DNA of 64,000 nt, taken from Phytophthora colocasiae (taxonomy: Eukaryota > Oomycota > Peronosporomycetes > Peronosporales > Peronosporaceae). The translations under genes were made by a program, and so were the position numbers. The DNA lies in assembly GCA_018806915.1 (NCBI GenBank), contig JAGKQI010000088.1, positions 1,364,001 through 1,428,000 on the forward strand, given 5' to 3'. Below, piece by piece: positions 1 through 12,000 of this stretch. Each line of letters begins with the position of its first letter. Within the stretch, counting starts at the first letter, position 1. The notes under the pieces are model-generated. The model was not told the DNA's origin. It was given only the letters and a program-made list of their open reading frames with translations, and searched no databases.

Positions 1-3000
1 GTGCCCGCAGTCGGCTTGCGCTTCGGCTTGCGGTGCTTCTTCGACTTGGGCTTCTTGCCCTCCGTCACATCGGTCTCCTCCACGATCTCCTCCACGATCT
101 CCACCGTCTCGGTCGTCTCCACGGTCACTTCGCTCGTGGACGGCACCTCTTCGGTCGTCTCCGTAGTGGTCACCTCCGTCACCTCGGTCACTTCCGTCGT
201 CTCCTCAGGCTTGACCTCGGTCGTCTCGACCGTCTCGGTGGTCACTTCCGTCACCTCCGTGGTCTCCTCCTCGGTCTCGGTCGTGCCCGCAGTCGGCTTG
301 CGCTTCGGCTTGCGGTGCTTCTTCGACTTGGGCTTCTTGCCCTCCGTCACATCGGTCTCCTCCACGATCTCCTCCACGATCTCCACCGTCTCGGTCGTCT
401 CCACGGTCACTTCGCTCGTGGACGGCACCTCTTCGGTCGTCTCCGTAGTGGTCACCTCCGTCACCTCGGTCACTTCCGTCGTCTCCTCAGGCTTGACCTC
501 GGTCGTCTCGACCGTCTCGGTGGTCACTTCCGTCACCTCCGTGGTCTCCTCCTCGGTCTCGGTCGTGCCCGCAGTCGGCTTGCGCTTCGGCTTGCGGTGC
601 TTCTTCGACTTGGGCTTCTTGCCCTCCGTCACATCGGTCTCCTCCACGATCTCTCCACGATCTCCACCGTCTCGGTCGTCTCCACGGTCACTTCGCTCGT
701 GGACGGCACCTCTTCAGTCGTCTCCGTAGTGGTCACCTCCGTCACCTCGGTCACTTCCGTCGTCTCCTCAGGCCTTGACTCCGGTCGTCTCGACCGTCTC
801 GGTGGTCACTTCCGTCACCTCCGTGGTCTCCTCCTCGGTCTCAGTCGTGCCCGCAGTCGGCTTGCGCTTCGGCTTGCGGTGCTTCTTCGACTTGGGCTTC
901 TTGCCCTCCGTCACATCGGTCTCCTCCACGATCTCCTCCACGATCTCCACCGTCTCGGTCGTCTCCACGGTCACTTCGCTCGTGGACGGCACCTCTTCGG
1001 TCGTCTCCGTAGTGGTCACCTCCGTCACCTCGGTCACTTCCGTCGTCTCCTCAGGCTTGACCTCGGTCGTCTCGACCGTCTCGGTGGTCACTTCCGTCAC
1101 CTCCGTGGTCTCCTCCTCGGTCTCGGTCGTGCCCGCAGTCGGCTTGCGCTTCGGCTTGCGGTGCTTCTTCGACTTGGGCTTCTTGCCCTCCGTCACATCG
1201 GTCTCCTCCACGATCTCCTCCACGATCTCCACCGTCTCGGTCGTCTCCACGGTCACTTCGCTCGTGGACGGCACCTCAACCGTCCACAAGCAACTGGTCA
1301 CCTCCGTCACCTCGGTCACTTCCGTCGTCTCCTCAGGCTTGACCTCGGTCGTCTCGACCGTCTCGGTGGTCACTTCCGTCACCTCCGTGGTCTCCTCCTC
1401 GGTCTCGGTCGTGCCCGCAGACGTCCTCGCCTCCCTCGCGATGTGCTTCTTCGACTTGGGCTTCTTGCCCTCCGTCACATCGGTCTCCTCCACGATCTCC
1501 TCCACGATCTCCACCGTCTCGGTCGTCTCCACGGTCACTTCGCTCGTGGACGGCACCTCTTCGGTCGTCTCCGTAGTGGTCACCTCCGTCACCTCGGTCA
1601 CTTCCGTCGTCTCCTCAGGCTTGACCATCGGTCGTCTCGACCGTCTCGGTGGTCACTTCCGTCACCTCCGTGGTCTCCTCCTCGGTCTCGGTCGTGCCCG
1701 CAGTCGGCTTGCGCTTCGGCTTGCGGTGCTTCTTCGACTTGGGCTTCTTGCCCTCCGTCACATCGGTCTCCTCCACGATCTCCTCCACGATCTCCACCGT
1801 CTCGGTCGTCTCCACGGTCACTTCGCTCGTGGACGGCACCTCTTCGGTCGTCTCCGTAGTGGTCACCTCCGTCACCTCGGTCACTTCCGTCGTCTCCTCA
1901 GGCTTGACCTCGGTCGTCTCGACCGTCTCGGTGGTCACTTCCGTCACCTCCGTGGTCTCCTCCTCGGTCTCGGTCGTGCCCGCAGTCGGCTTGCGCTTCG
2001 GCTTGCGGTGCTTCTTCGACTTGGGCTTCTTGCCCTCCGTCACATCGGTCTCCTCCACGATCTCCTCCACGATCTCCACCGTCTCGGTCGTCTCCACGGT
2101 CACTTCGCTCGTGGACGGCACCTCTTCGGTCGTCTCCGTAGTGGTCACCTCCGTCACCTCGGTCACTTCCGTCGTCTCCTCAGGCTTGACCTCGGTCGTC
2201 TCGACCGTCTCGGTGGTCACTTCCGTCACCTCCGTGGTCTCCTCCTCGGTCTCGGTCGTGCCCGCAGTCGGCTTGCGCTTCGGCTTGCGGTGCTTCTTCG
2301 ACTTGGGCTTCTTGCCCTCCGTCACATCGGTCTCCTCCACGATCTCCTCCACGATCTCCACCGTCTCGGTCGTCTCCACGGTCACTTCGCTCGTGGACGG
2401 CACCTCCTCGGTCGTCTCCGTAGTGGTCACCTCCGTCACCTCGGTCACTTCCGTCGTCTCCTCAGGCTTGACCTCGGTCGTCTCGACCGTCTCGGTGGTC
2501 ACTTCCGTCACCTCCGTGGTCTCCTCCTCGGTCTCGGTCGTGCCCGCAGTCGGCTTGCGCTTCGGCTTGCGGTGCTTCTTCGACTTGGGCTTCTTGCCCT
2601 CCGTCACATCGGTCTCCTCCACGATCTCCTCCACGATCTCCACCGTCTCGGTCGTCTCCACGGTCACTTCGCTCGTGGACGGCACCTCTTCGGTCGTCTC
2701 CGTAGTGGTCACCTCCGTCACCTCGGTCACTTCCGTCGTCTCCTCAGGCTTGACCTCGGTCGTCTCGACCGTCTCGGTGGTCACTTCCGTCACCTCCGTG
2801 GTCTCCTCCTCGGTCTCGGTCGTGCCCGCAGTCGGCTTGCGCTTCGGCTTGCGGTGCTTCTTCGACTTGGGCTTCTTGCCCTCCGTCACATCGGTCTCCT
2901 CCACGATCTCCTCCACGATCTCCACCGTCTCGGTCGTCTCCACGGTCACTTCGCTCGTGGACGGCACCTCTTCGGTCGTCTCCGTAGTGGTCACCTCCGT

Positions 3001-6000
3001 CACCTCGGTCACTTCCGTCGTCTCCTCAGGCTTGACCTCGGTCGTCTCGACCGTCTCGGTGGTCACTTCCGTCACCTCCGTGGTCTCCTCCTCGGTCTCG
3101 GTCGTGCCCGCAGTCGGCTTGCGCTTCGGCTTGCGGTGCTTCTTCGACTTGGGCTTCTTGCCCTCCGTCACATCGGTCTCCTCCACGATCTCCTCCACGA
3201 TCTCCACCGTCTCGGTCGTCTCCACGGTCACTTCGCTCGTGGACGGCACCTCTTCGGTCGTCTCCGTAGTGGTCACCTCCGTCACCTCGGTCACTTCCGT
3301 CGTCTCCTCAGGCTTGACCTCGGTCGTCTCGACCGTCTCGGTGGTCACTTCCGTCACCTCCGTGGTCTCCTCCTCGGTCTCGGTCGTGCCCGCAGTCGGC
3401 TTGCGCTTCGGCTTGCGGTGCTTCTTCGACTTGGGCTTCTTGCCCTCCGTCACATCGGTCTCCTCCACGATCTCCTCCACGATCTCCACCGTCTCGGTCG
3501 TCTCCACGGTCACTTCGCTCGTGGACGGCACCTCTTCGGTCGTCTCCGTAGTGGTCACCTCCGTCACCTCGGTCACTTCCGTCGTCTCCTCAGGCTTGAC
3601 CTCGGTCGTCTCGACCGTCTCGGTGGTCACTTCCGTCACCTCCGTGGTCTCCTCCTCGGTCTCGGTCGTGCCCGCAGTCGGCTTGCGCTTCGGCTTGCGG
3701 TGCTTCTTCGACTTGGGCTTCTTGCCCTCCGTCACATCGGTCTCCTCCACGATCTCCTCCACGATCTCCACCGTCTCGGTCGTCTCCACGGTCACTTCGC
3801 TCGTGGACGGCACCTCATCAGTCGTCTCCGTAGTGGTCACCTCCGTCACCTCGGTCACTTCCGTCGTCTCCTCAGGCTTGACCTCGGTCGTCTCGACCGT
3901 CTCGGTGGTCACTTCCGTCACCTCCGTGGTCTCCTCCTCGGTCTCGGTCGTGCCCGCAGTCGGCTTGCGCTTCGGCTTGCGGTGCTTCTTCGACTTGGGC
4001 TTCTTGCCCTCCGTCACATCGGTCTCCTCCACGATCTCCTCCACGATCTCCACCGTCTCGGTCGTCTCCACGGTCACTTCGCTCGTGGACGGCACCTCTT
4101 CGGTCGTCTCCGTAGTGGTCACCTCCGTCACCTCGGTCACTTCCGTCGTCTCCTCAGGCTTGACCTCGGTCGTCTCGACCGTCTCGGTGGTCACTTCCGT
4201 CACCTCCGTGGTCTCCTCCTCGGTCTCGGTCGTGCCCGCAGTCGGCTTGCGCTTCGGCTTGCGGTGCTTCTTCGACTTGGGCTTCTTGCCCTCCGTCACA
4301 TCGGTCTCCTCCACGATCTCCTCCACGATCTCCACCGTCTCGGTCGTCTCCACGGTCACTTCGCTCGTGGACGGCACCTCTTCGGTCGTCTCCGTAGTGG
4401 TCACCTCCGTCACCTCGGTCACTTCCGTCGTCTCCTCCAGGCTTGACCTCGGTCGTCTCGACCGTCTCGGTGGTCACTTCCGTCACCTCCGTGGTCTCCT
4501 CCTCGGTCTCGGTCGTGCCCGCAGTCGGCTTGCGCTTCGGCTTGCGGTGCTTCTTCGACTTGGGCTTCTTGCCCTCCGTCACATCGGTCTCCTCCACGAT
4601 CTCCTCCACGATCTCCACCGTCTCCGGTCGTCTCCACGGTCACTTCGCTCGTGGACGGCACCTCTTCGGTCGTCTCCGTAGTGGTCACCTCCGTCACCTC
4701 GGTCACTTCCGTCGTCTCCTCAGGCTTGACCTCGGTCGTCTCGACCGTCTCGGTGGTCACTTCCGTCACCTCCGTGGTCTCCTCCTCGGTCTCGGTCGTG
4801 CCCGCAGTCGGCTTGCGCTTCGGCTTGCGGTGCTTCTTCGACTTGGGCTTCTTGCCCTCCGTCACATCGGTCTCCTCCACGATCTCCTCCACGATCTCCA
4901 CCGTCTCGGTCGTCTCCACGGTCACTTCGCTCGTGGACGGCACCTCTTCGGTCGTCTCCGTAGTGGTCACCTCCGTCACCTCGGTCACTTCCGTCGTCTC
5001 CTCAGGCTTGACCTCGGTCGTCTCGACCGTCTCGGTGGTCACTTCCGTCACCTCCGTGGTCTCCTCCTCGGTCTCGGTCGTGCCCGCAGTCGGCTTGCGC
5101 TTCGGCTTGCGGTGCTTCTTCGACTTGGGCTTCTTGCCCTCCGTCACATCGGTCTCCTCCACGATCTCCTCCACGATCTCCACCGTCTCGGTCGTCTCCA
5201 CGGTCACTTCGCTCGTGGACGGCACCTCTTCGGTCGTCTCCGTAGTGGTCACCTCCGTCACCTCGGTCACTTCCGTCGTCTACTCGCGCTCTTCCTCGGT
5301 CGTCTCGACCGTCTCGGTGGTCACTTCCGTCACCTCCGTGGTCTCCTCCTCGGTCTCGGTCGTGCCCGCAGTCGGCTTGCGCTTCGGCTTGCGGTGCTTC
5401 TTCGACTTGGGCTTCTTGCCCTCCGTCACATCGGTCTCCTCCACGATCTCCTCCACGATCTCCACCGTCTCCGGTCGTCTCCACGGTCACTTCGCTCGTG
5501 GACGGCACCTCCTCGGTCGTCTCCGTAGTGGTCACCTCCGTCACCTCGGTCACTTCCGTCGTCTCCTCAGGCTTGACCTCGGTCGTCTCGACCGTCTCGG
5601 TGGTCACTTCCGTCACCTCCGTGGTCTCCTCCTCGGTCTCGGTCGTGCGCTGTGTCGGCTTGCGGTTCTGCTTGCGGTGCTTCTTCGACTTGGGCTTCTT
5701 GCCCTACGTCACATCGGTCTCCTCCACGATCTCCTCCACGATCTCCACCGTCTCGGTCGTCTCCACGGTCACTTCGCTCGTGGACGGCACCTCCTCGGTC
5801 GTCTCCGTAGTGGTCACCTCCGTCACCTCGGTCACTTCCGTCGTCTCCTCAGGCTTGACCTCGGTCGTCTCGACCGTCTCGGTGGTCACTTCCGTCACCT
5901 CCGTGGTCTCCTCCTCGGTCTCGGTCGTGCCCGCAGTCGGCTTGCGCTTCGGCTTGCGGTGCTTCTTCGACTTGGGCTTCTTGCCCTCCGTCACATCGGT

Positions 6001-9000
6001 CTCCTCCACGATCTCCTCCACGATCTCCACCGTCTCGGTCGTCTCCACGGTCACTTCGCTCGTGGACGGCACCTCTTCGGTCGTCTCCGTAGTGGTCACC
6101 TCCGTCACCTCGGTCACTTCCGTCGTCTCCTCAGGCTTGACCTCGGTCGTCTCGACCGTCTCGGTGGTCACTTCCGTCACCTCCGTGGTCTCCTCCGTGG
6201 TCGCCGGCAGTCGGCTTCATCGGCTTGCGGTGCTTCTTCGATGGGCTTCTTGCCCTCCGTCACATCGGTGGTCCTCCACTTCCGTCAGTCACTCCGTGGC
6301 ACCTCTTCGTCTCCGTGGTAGCCGGCTTTTCCTCGGTTACTTCGACCGTCTCGGTGGTCACTTCCGTCACCTCCGTGGTCTCCTCCTCGGTCTCGGTCGT
6401 GCCCGCAGTCGGCTTGCGCTTCGGCTTGCGGTGCTTCTTCGACTTGGGCTTCTTGCCCTCCGTCACATCGGTCTCCTCCACGATCTCCTCCACGATCTCC
6501 ACCGTCTCGGTCGTCTCCACGGTCACTTCGCTCGTGGACGGCACCTCTTCGGTCGTCTCCGTAGTGGTCACCTCCGTCACCTCGGTCACTTCCGTCGTCT
6601 CCTCAGGCTTGACCTCGGTCGTCTCGACCGTCTCGGTGGTCACTTCCGTCACCTCCGTGGTCTCCTCCTCGGTCTCGGTCGTGCCCGCAGTCGGCTTGCG
6701 CTTCGGCTTGCGGTGCTTCTTCGACTTGGGCTTCTTGCCCTCCGTCACATCGGTCTCCTCCACGATCTCCTCCACGATCTCCACCGTCTCGGTCGTCTCC
6801 ACGGTCACTTCGCTCGTGGACGGCACCTCCTCGGTCGTCTCCGTAGTGGTCACCTCCGTCACCTCGGTCACTTCCGTCGTCTCCTCAGGCTTGACCTCGG
6901 TCGTCTCGACCGTCTCGGTGGTCACTTCCGTCACCTCCGTGGTCTCCTCCTCGGTCTCGGTCGTGCCCGCAGTCGGCTTGCGCTTCGGCTTGCGGTGCTT
7001 CTTCGACTTGGGCTTCTTGCCCTCCGTCACATCGGTCTCCTCCACGATCTCCTCCACGATCTCCACCGTCTCGGTCGTCTCCACGGTCACTTCGCTCGTG
7101 GACGGCACCTCTTCGGTCGTCTCCGTAGTGGTCACCTCCGTCACCTCGGTCACTTCCGTCGTCTCCTCAGGCTTGACCTCGGTCGTCTCGACCGTCTCGG
7201 TGGTCACTTCCGTCACCTCCGTGGTCTCCTCTCGGTCTCGGTCAGCCTGCAGTCGGCTTGCGCTTCGGCTTGCGGTGCTTCTTCGACTTGGGCTTCTTGC
7301 CTCCGTCACATCGGTCTCCTCGATCTCCTCCACGATCTCCACCGTCTCGGTCGTCTCCACGGTCACTTCGCTCGTGGACGGCACCTCCTCGGTCGTTCTG
7401 CAGTGGTCACCTCCGTCACCTCGGTCACTTCCGTCGTCTCCTCTCAGGCTTTGACCTCGGTCGTCTCGACCGTCTCGGTGGTCACTTCCGTCACCTCCGT
7501 GGTCTCCTCCTCGGTCTCGGTCGTGCCCGCAGTCGGCTTGCGCTTCGGCTTGCGGTGCTTCTTCGACTTGGGCTTCTTGCCCTCCGTCACATCGGTCTCC
7601 TCAAATATCACCTCCACGATCTACAACTACTCTCACGTATCCACGGTCACTTCGCTCGTGGAAGGCACCTCTTCGGTCGTCTCCGTAGTGGTCTCCTCCG
7701 TCACCTCGGTCACTTCCGTCGTCTCCCCCTTCTTGACCTCGGTCGTCTCGACCGTCTCGGTGGTCACTTCCGTCACCTCCGTGGTCTCCTCCTCGGTCTC
7801 GGTCGTGCCCGCAGTCGGCTTGCGCTTCGGCTTGCGGTGCTTCTTCGACTTGGGCTTCTTGCCCTCCGTCACATCGGTCTCCTCCACGATCTCCTCCACG
7901 ATCTCCACCGTCTCGGTCGTCTCCACGGTCACTTCGCTCGTGGACGGCACCTCTTCAGTCGTCTCCGTAGTGGTCACCTCCGTCACCTCGGTCACTTCCG
8001 TCGTCTCCTCGAGCTTGAGGCCTCGGTCGTCTCGACCGTCTCGGTGGTCACTTCCGTCACCTCCGTGGTCTCCTCCTCGGTCTCGGTCGTCAGTCGGCTT
8101 GCGCTTCGGCTTCGGTGCTTCGTCGCTGGGCTTGCTTCGCTGGCTGCTCGAGGCTTCTTGCCCTCCGTCACATCGGTCTCCTCCACGATCTCCTCCACGA
8201 TCTCCACCGTCTCGGTCGTCTCCACGGTCACTTCGCTCGTGGACGGCACCTCTTCGGTCGTCTCCGTAGTGGTCACCTCCGTCACCTCGGTCACTTCCCG
8301 TCGTCTCCTCAGGCTTGACCTCGGTCGTCTCGACCGTCTCGGTGGTCACTTCCGTCACCTCCGTGGTCTCCTCCTCGGTCTCGGTCGTGCCCGCAGTCGG
8401 CTTGCGCTTCGGCTTGCGGTGCTTCTTCGACTTGGGCTTCTTGCCCTCCGTCACATCGGTCTCCTCCACGATCTCCTCCACGATCTCCACCGTCTCGGTC
8501 GTCTCCACGGTCACTTCGCTCGTGGACGGCACCTCTTCGGTCGTCTCCGTAGTGGTCACCTCCGTCACCTCGGTCACTTCCGTCGTCTCCTCAGGCTTGA
8601 CCTCGGTCGTCTCGACCGTCTCGGTGGTCACTTCCGTCACCTCCGTGGTCTCCTCCTCGGTCTCGGTCGTGCCCGCAGTCGGCTTGCGCTTCGGCTTGCG
8701 GTGCTTCTTCGACTTGGGCTTCTTGCCCTCCGTCACATCGGTCTCCTCCACGATCTCCTCCACGATCTCCACCGTCTCGGTCGTCTCCACGGTCACTTCG
8801 CTCGTGGACGGCACCTCTTCGGTCGTCTCCGTAGTGGTCACCTCCGTCACCTCGGTCACTTCCGTCGTCTCCTCAGGCTTGACCTCCGGTCGTCTCGACC
8901 GTCTCGGTGGTCACTTCCGTCACCTCCGTGGTCTCCTCCTCGGTCTCGGTCGTGCCCGCAGTCGGCTTGCGCTTCGGCTTGCGGTGCTTCTTCGACTTGG

Positions 9001-12000
9001 GCTTCTTGCCCTCCGTCACATCGGTCTCCTCCACGATCTCTCTCCACGATCTCCACCGTCTCCGGTCGTCTCCACGGTCACTTCGCTCGTGGACGGCACC
9101 TCTTCGGTCGTCTCCGTAGTGGTCACCTCCGTCACCTCGGTCACTTCCGTCGTCTCCTCAGGCTTGACCTCGGTCGTCTCGACCGTCTCGGTGGTCACTT
9201 CCGTCACCTCCGTGGTCTCCTCCTCGGTCTCGGTCGTGCCCGCAGTCGGCTTGCGCTTCGGCTTGCGGTGCTTCTTCGACTTGGGCTTCTTGCCCTCCGT
9301 CACATCGGTCTCCTCCACGATCTCCTCCACGATCTCCACCGTCTCGGTCGTCTCCACGGTCACTTCGCTCGTGGACGGCACCTCTTCGGTCGTCTCCGTA
9401 GTGGTCACCTCCGTCACCTCGGTCACTTCCGTCGTCTCCTCAGGCTTGACCTCGGTCGTCTCGACCGTCTCGGTGGTCACTTCCGTCACCTCCGTGGTCT
9501 CCTCCTCGGTCTCGGTCGTGCCCGCAGTCGGCTTGCGCTTCGGCTTGCGGTGCTTCTTCGACTTGGCTTCTTGCCCTCCGTCACCTCGGTCGCCTCCACG
9601 ACCTCCGCGATCTCCACCGTCTCGGTCGTCTCCACGGTCACTTCGCTCGTGGACGGCACCTCTTCGGTCGTCTCCGTAGTGGTCACCTCCGTCACCTCGG
9701 TCACTTCCGTCGTCTCCTCAGGCTTGACCTCGGTCGTCTCGACCGTCTCGGTGGTCACTTCCGTCACCTCCGTGGTCTCCTCCTCGGTCTCGGTCGTGCC
9801 CGCAGTCGGCTTGCGCTTCGGCTTGCGGTGCTTCTTCGACTTGGGCTTCTTGCCCTCCGTCACATCGGTCTCCTCCACGATCTCCACCGTCTCGGTCGTC
9901 TCCACGGTCACTTCGCTCGTGGACGGCACCTCTTCGGTCGTCTCCGTAGTGGTCACCTCCGTCACCTCGGTCACTTCCGTCGTCTCCTCAGGCTTGACCT
10001 CGGTCGTCTCGACCGTCTCGGTGGTCACTTCCGTCACCTCCGTGGTCTCCTCCTCGGTCTCGGTAGTGCCCGCAGTCGGCTTGCGCTTCGGCGCGGTGCT
10101 TCTTCGACTTGGGCTTCTTGCCCTCCGTCACATCGGTCTCCTCCACGATCTCTATCCACCGCTCTCGGTCGTCCATCATCGGTCCTCCATCGACGGCACG
10201 CTCTTCGGTCGTCTCCGTGGTCACCTCGTCACCTCCGTCACCTCGGTCACTTCCGTCGTCTCCTCAGGCTTGACCTCGGTCGTCTCGACCGTCTCGGTGG
10301 TCACTTCCGTCACCTCCGTGGTCTCCTCCTCGGTCTCGGTCGTGCCCGCAGTCGGCTTGCGCTTCGGCTTGCGGTGCTTCTTCGACTTGGGCTTCTTGCC
10401 CTCCGTCACATCGGTCTCCTCCACGATCTCCTCCACGATCTCCACCGTCTCGGTCGTCTCCACGGTCACTTCGCTCGTGGACGGCACCTCTTCGGTCGTC
10501 TCCGTAGTGGTCACCTCCGTCACCTCGGTCACTTCCGTCGTCTCCTCAGGCTTGACCTCGGTCGTCTCGACCGTCTCGGTGGTCACTTCCGTCACCTCCG
10601 TGGTCTCCTCCTCGGTCTCGGTCGTGCCCGCAGTCGGCTTGCGCTTCGGCTTGCGGTGCTTCTTCGACTTGGGCTTCTTGCCCTCCGTCACATCGGTCTC
10701 CTCCACGATCTCCTCCACGATCTCCACCGTCTCGGTCGTCTCCACGGTCACTTCGCTCGTGGACGGCACCTCTTCGGTCGTCTCCGTAGTGGTCACCTCC
10801 GTCACCTCGGTCACTTCCGTCGTCTCCTCAGGCTTGACCTCGGTCGTCTCGACCGTCTCGGTGGTCACTTCCGTCACCTCCGTGGTCTCCTCGGTCTCGG
10901 TCGTGCCCGCAGTCGGCTTGCGCTTCGGCTTGCGGTGCTTCTTCGACTTGGGCTTGCCCTCCGTCACATCGGTCTCTCCACGATCTCCTCCACGATCCGT
11001 CTCCACGGTCACTTCGCTCTCCACCTCCTCGTCGTCTCGGTCGCCGGTCACGGTCACTTCGGACCGTCTCGTCACTTCCGTCACTCGGTCTCGGTCGTGC
11101 CCGCAGTCGGCTTGCGCTTCGGCTTGCGGTGCTTCTTCGACATGCCCTCCGTATCGGTTCATCTCTCCACGATCTCACCGTCTCGGTCGTCTCCACGGTC
11201 ACTTCGCTCGTGGACGGCACCTCTTCGGTCGTCTCCGTCAGGCTCCGTCACCTCGGTCACTTCCGTCGTCTCCTCGGGCGACCTCGGTCGTGTCGTCCGT
11301 CTCGGTGGTCACTTCCGTCACCTCCGTGGTCTCCTCCTCGGTCTCGGTCGTGCCCGCAGTCGGCTTGCGCTTCGGCTTGCGGTGCTTCTTCGACTTGGGC
11401 TTCTTGCCCTCCGTCACATCGGTCTCCTCCACGATCTCCTCCACGATCTCCACCGTCTCGGTCGTCTCCACGGTCACTTCGCTCGTGGACGGCACCTCTT
11501 CGGTCGTCTCCGTAGTGGTCACCTCCGTCACCTCGGTCACTTCCGTCGTCTCCTCAGGCTTGACCTCGGTCGTCTCGACCGTCTCGGTGGTCACTTCCGT
11601 CACCTCCGTGGTCTTCCGCCCCGGTCTCGGTCGTGCCCGCAGTCGGCTTGCGCTTCGGCTTGCGGTGCTTCTTCGTCGTGGGCTTCTTTGACTCCGTCTC
11701 ATCGGTCTCCTCCACGATCTCCTCCACGATCTCCACCGTCTCGGTCGTCTCCACGGTCACTTCGCTCGTGGACGGCACCTCTTCGGTCGTCTCCGTAGTG
11801 GTCACCTCCGTCACCTCGGTCACTTCCGTCGTCTCCTCAGGCTTGACCTCGGTCGTCTCGACCGTCTCGGTGGTCACTTCCGTCACCTCCGTGGTCTCCT
11901 CCTCGGTCTCGGTCGTGCCTGCAGTCGGCTTGCGCTTCGGCTTGCGGTGCTTCTTCGACTTGGGCTTCTTGCCCTCCGTCACATCGGTCTCCTCCACGAT

